Of a DNA stretch of 64,000 nucleotides, positions 63,529-64,000 are shown in pieces. This stretch comes from Gymnopilus junonius (Eukaryota; Basidiomycota; Agaricomycetes; Agaricales; Galerinaceae): positions 310,001-374,000 of the forward strand of contig JADNYJ010000019.1 in NCBI GenBank assembly GCA_015501075.1, in the 5' to 3' direction. A program made the translations under genes and the position numbers. Every line of letters begins with the position of its first letter. Position 1 is the stretch's first letter. The notes beneath the pieces are model-generated. The model made no database searches, had not been told where the DNA came from, and worked only from the letters and a program-made list of their open reading frames with translations.

Positions 63529-63692
63529 GCCTTGCATATGAAACTGCCAGGCGAAGTTCTGAAATTGTGTTTGTACCGCTTTGTACCGTGACAAGGGTCC
63601 TTGCCCAATTGGGTCTTGGACGGCCTCGGATCTCAGCCTCTTCGCGTCGGTATGCGTTCACGCAATGACTATTGGATCCATCCTTCGTCCCA

Positions 63693-64000
63693 ATGCCTCC
63701 CCATCTTTCGCAAGAAATTCGCCAACGCATGGTTATGTGGAAAACAGATCTGGGCAAGTCCAATGAGGAGATAGCTAAACTTGCAGGTTGCAGCGAGCGC
63801 ACTGTCAGAGAAGTACTTCGCTTGCATCGTGAATATGGAGTTGTGAACAATCCATTGGCGAAACCGCGAGGCCGTCCCCGTATTCTGAACATGGGGGACA
63901 TGAATTATATTTCATCTCTCATCGACGCCAACCCGGTCCTTTATCTCGACGAAGTTCATGAGCAACTTCTTCAGTATCGTGATGTTGATGTTTCTCTCGC
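63693..64000 (+). CDS. IS630/Tc1-mariner-type transposase, N-terminal part, cut by window edge
   Basis: The open frame from 63693 to the edge starts MPPHLSQEIRQRMVMWKTDL. It has a helix-turn-helix (NEEIAKLAGCSERTVREVLR), the basic linker KPRGRPRIL and then YISSLIDANPVLYLDEVHEQ. This is the helix-turn-helix plus linker layout of fungal IS630/Tc1-mariner transposases. The catalytic DDE/DDD domain lies beyond the window, so activity cannot be judged. No stop codon is met in 102 codons. The foldback insertion lies 165 bases upstream of the start and carries different ends, so the two are probably unrelated elements. Confidence 0.75.
   Translation, partial: MPPHLSQEIRQRMVMWKTDLGKSNEEIAKLAGCSERTVREVLRLHREYGVVNNPLAKPRGRPRILNMGDMNYISSLIDANPVLYLDEVHEQLLQYRDVDVSL

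Overview
The window is nuclear DNA of a filamentous basidiomycete, most likely a mushroom-forming Agaricomycete. Genes are cut by many short (about 45-70 base) GT-AG introns. Spacers are short and CT-rich, and many gene pairs are divergent or convergent. The protein set is fungal: Ste20/PAK kinase, Tel1, a Far1-like RING-PH-vWA scaffold, Pmt4, Mvp1, Kre33, Coq3, Ccc2, Atp4 and eIF3e. Several orphan genes (F-box-like, STAND-like, an extradiol dioxygenase of the DOPA-dioxygenase family) also fit mushroom fungi. The species cannot be named from sequence alone.

Layout. 0.4-3.1 kb: STE20 (-). 5.4-15.1 kb: the very large TEL1/ATM kinase gene (-). 16.0-17.6 kb: a cystathionine beta-synthase without the usual C-terminal CBS-domain pair (-). 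18.2-18.9 kb: a small membrane protein (-). 19.5-22.0 kb: mitochondrial D-lactate dehydrogenase (+), convergent with eIF3e (-, 22.2-23.8 kb). 23.8-27.3 kb: a gene-poor stretch holding a 643-base AT-rich inverted-repeat element. 27.3-32.0 kb: a DOPA-dioxygenase-like gene (-) head to head with the Far1-like scaffold (+), start codons only 121 bases apart. 33.2-34.0 kb: F-box-like orphan (-). 34.4-35.4 kb: ATP4 (-). 36.1-39.0 kb: PMT4 (+). 39.4-40.3 kb: a second F-box-like orphan (-). 40.5-43.2 kb: MVP1 (+). 43.2-47.3 kb: a mostly empty stretch with two small spliced candidates and CRE-like palindromes. 47.3-51.2 kb: KRE33/NAT10 (+), convergent with COQ3 (-). 53.8-54.5 kb: a small STAND/NLR-N-terminus-like gene (-). 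55.5-58.8 kb: CCC2 copper ATPase (+). 59.5-60.4 kb: dynactin p24-like (+). 60.8-62.8 kb: a BCS1-like AAA-ATPase gene with at least four single-base frame disruptions (-). 63.2-63.5 kb: a 295-base foldback element with a 9-base target duplication. 63.7 kb to the edge: the start of an IS630/Tc1-mariner-type transposase (+).

Most genes are unrelated housekeeping functions. Two, Ste20 and the Far1-like scaffold, belong to the pheromone/polarity signalling system (Cdc42-PAK-MAP kinase). Four products are probably mitochondrial (Dld1, Atp4, Coq3 and the BCS1-like ATPase). The observations most worth following are a one-base frameshift inside the RING of the scaffold, the disrupted BCS1-like gene, the two well-preserved non-autonomous transposons, a perfect 13-bp hairpin against a 3' splice site in TEL1, a probable GC-AG intron, and a small STAND-like protein ending in an amyloid-like Gly/Asn segment.
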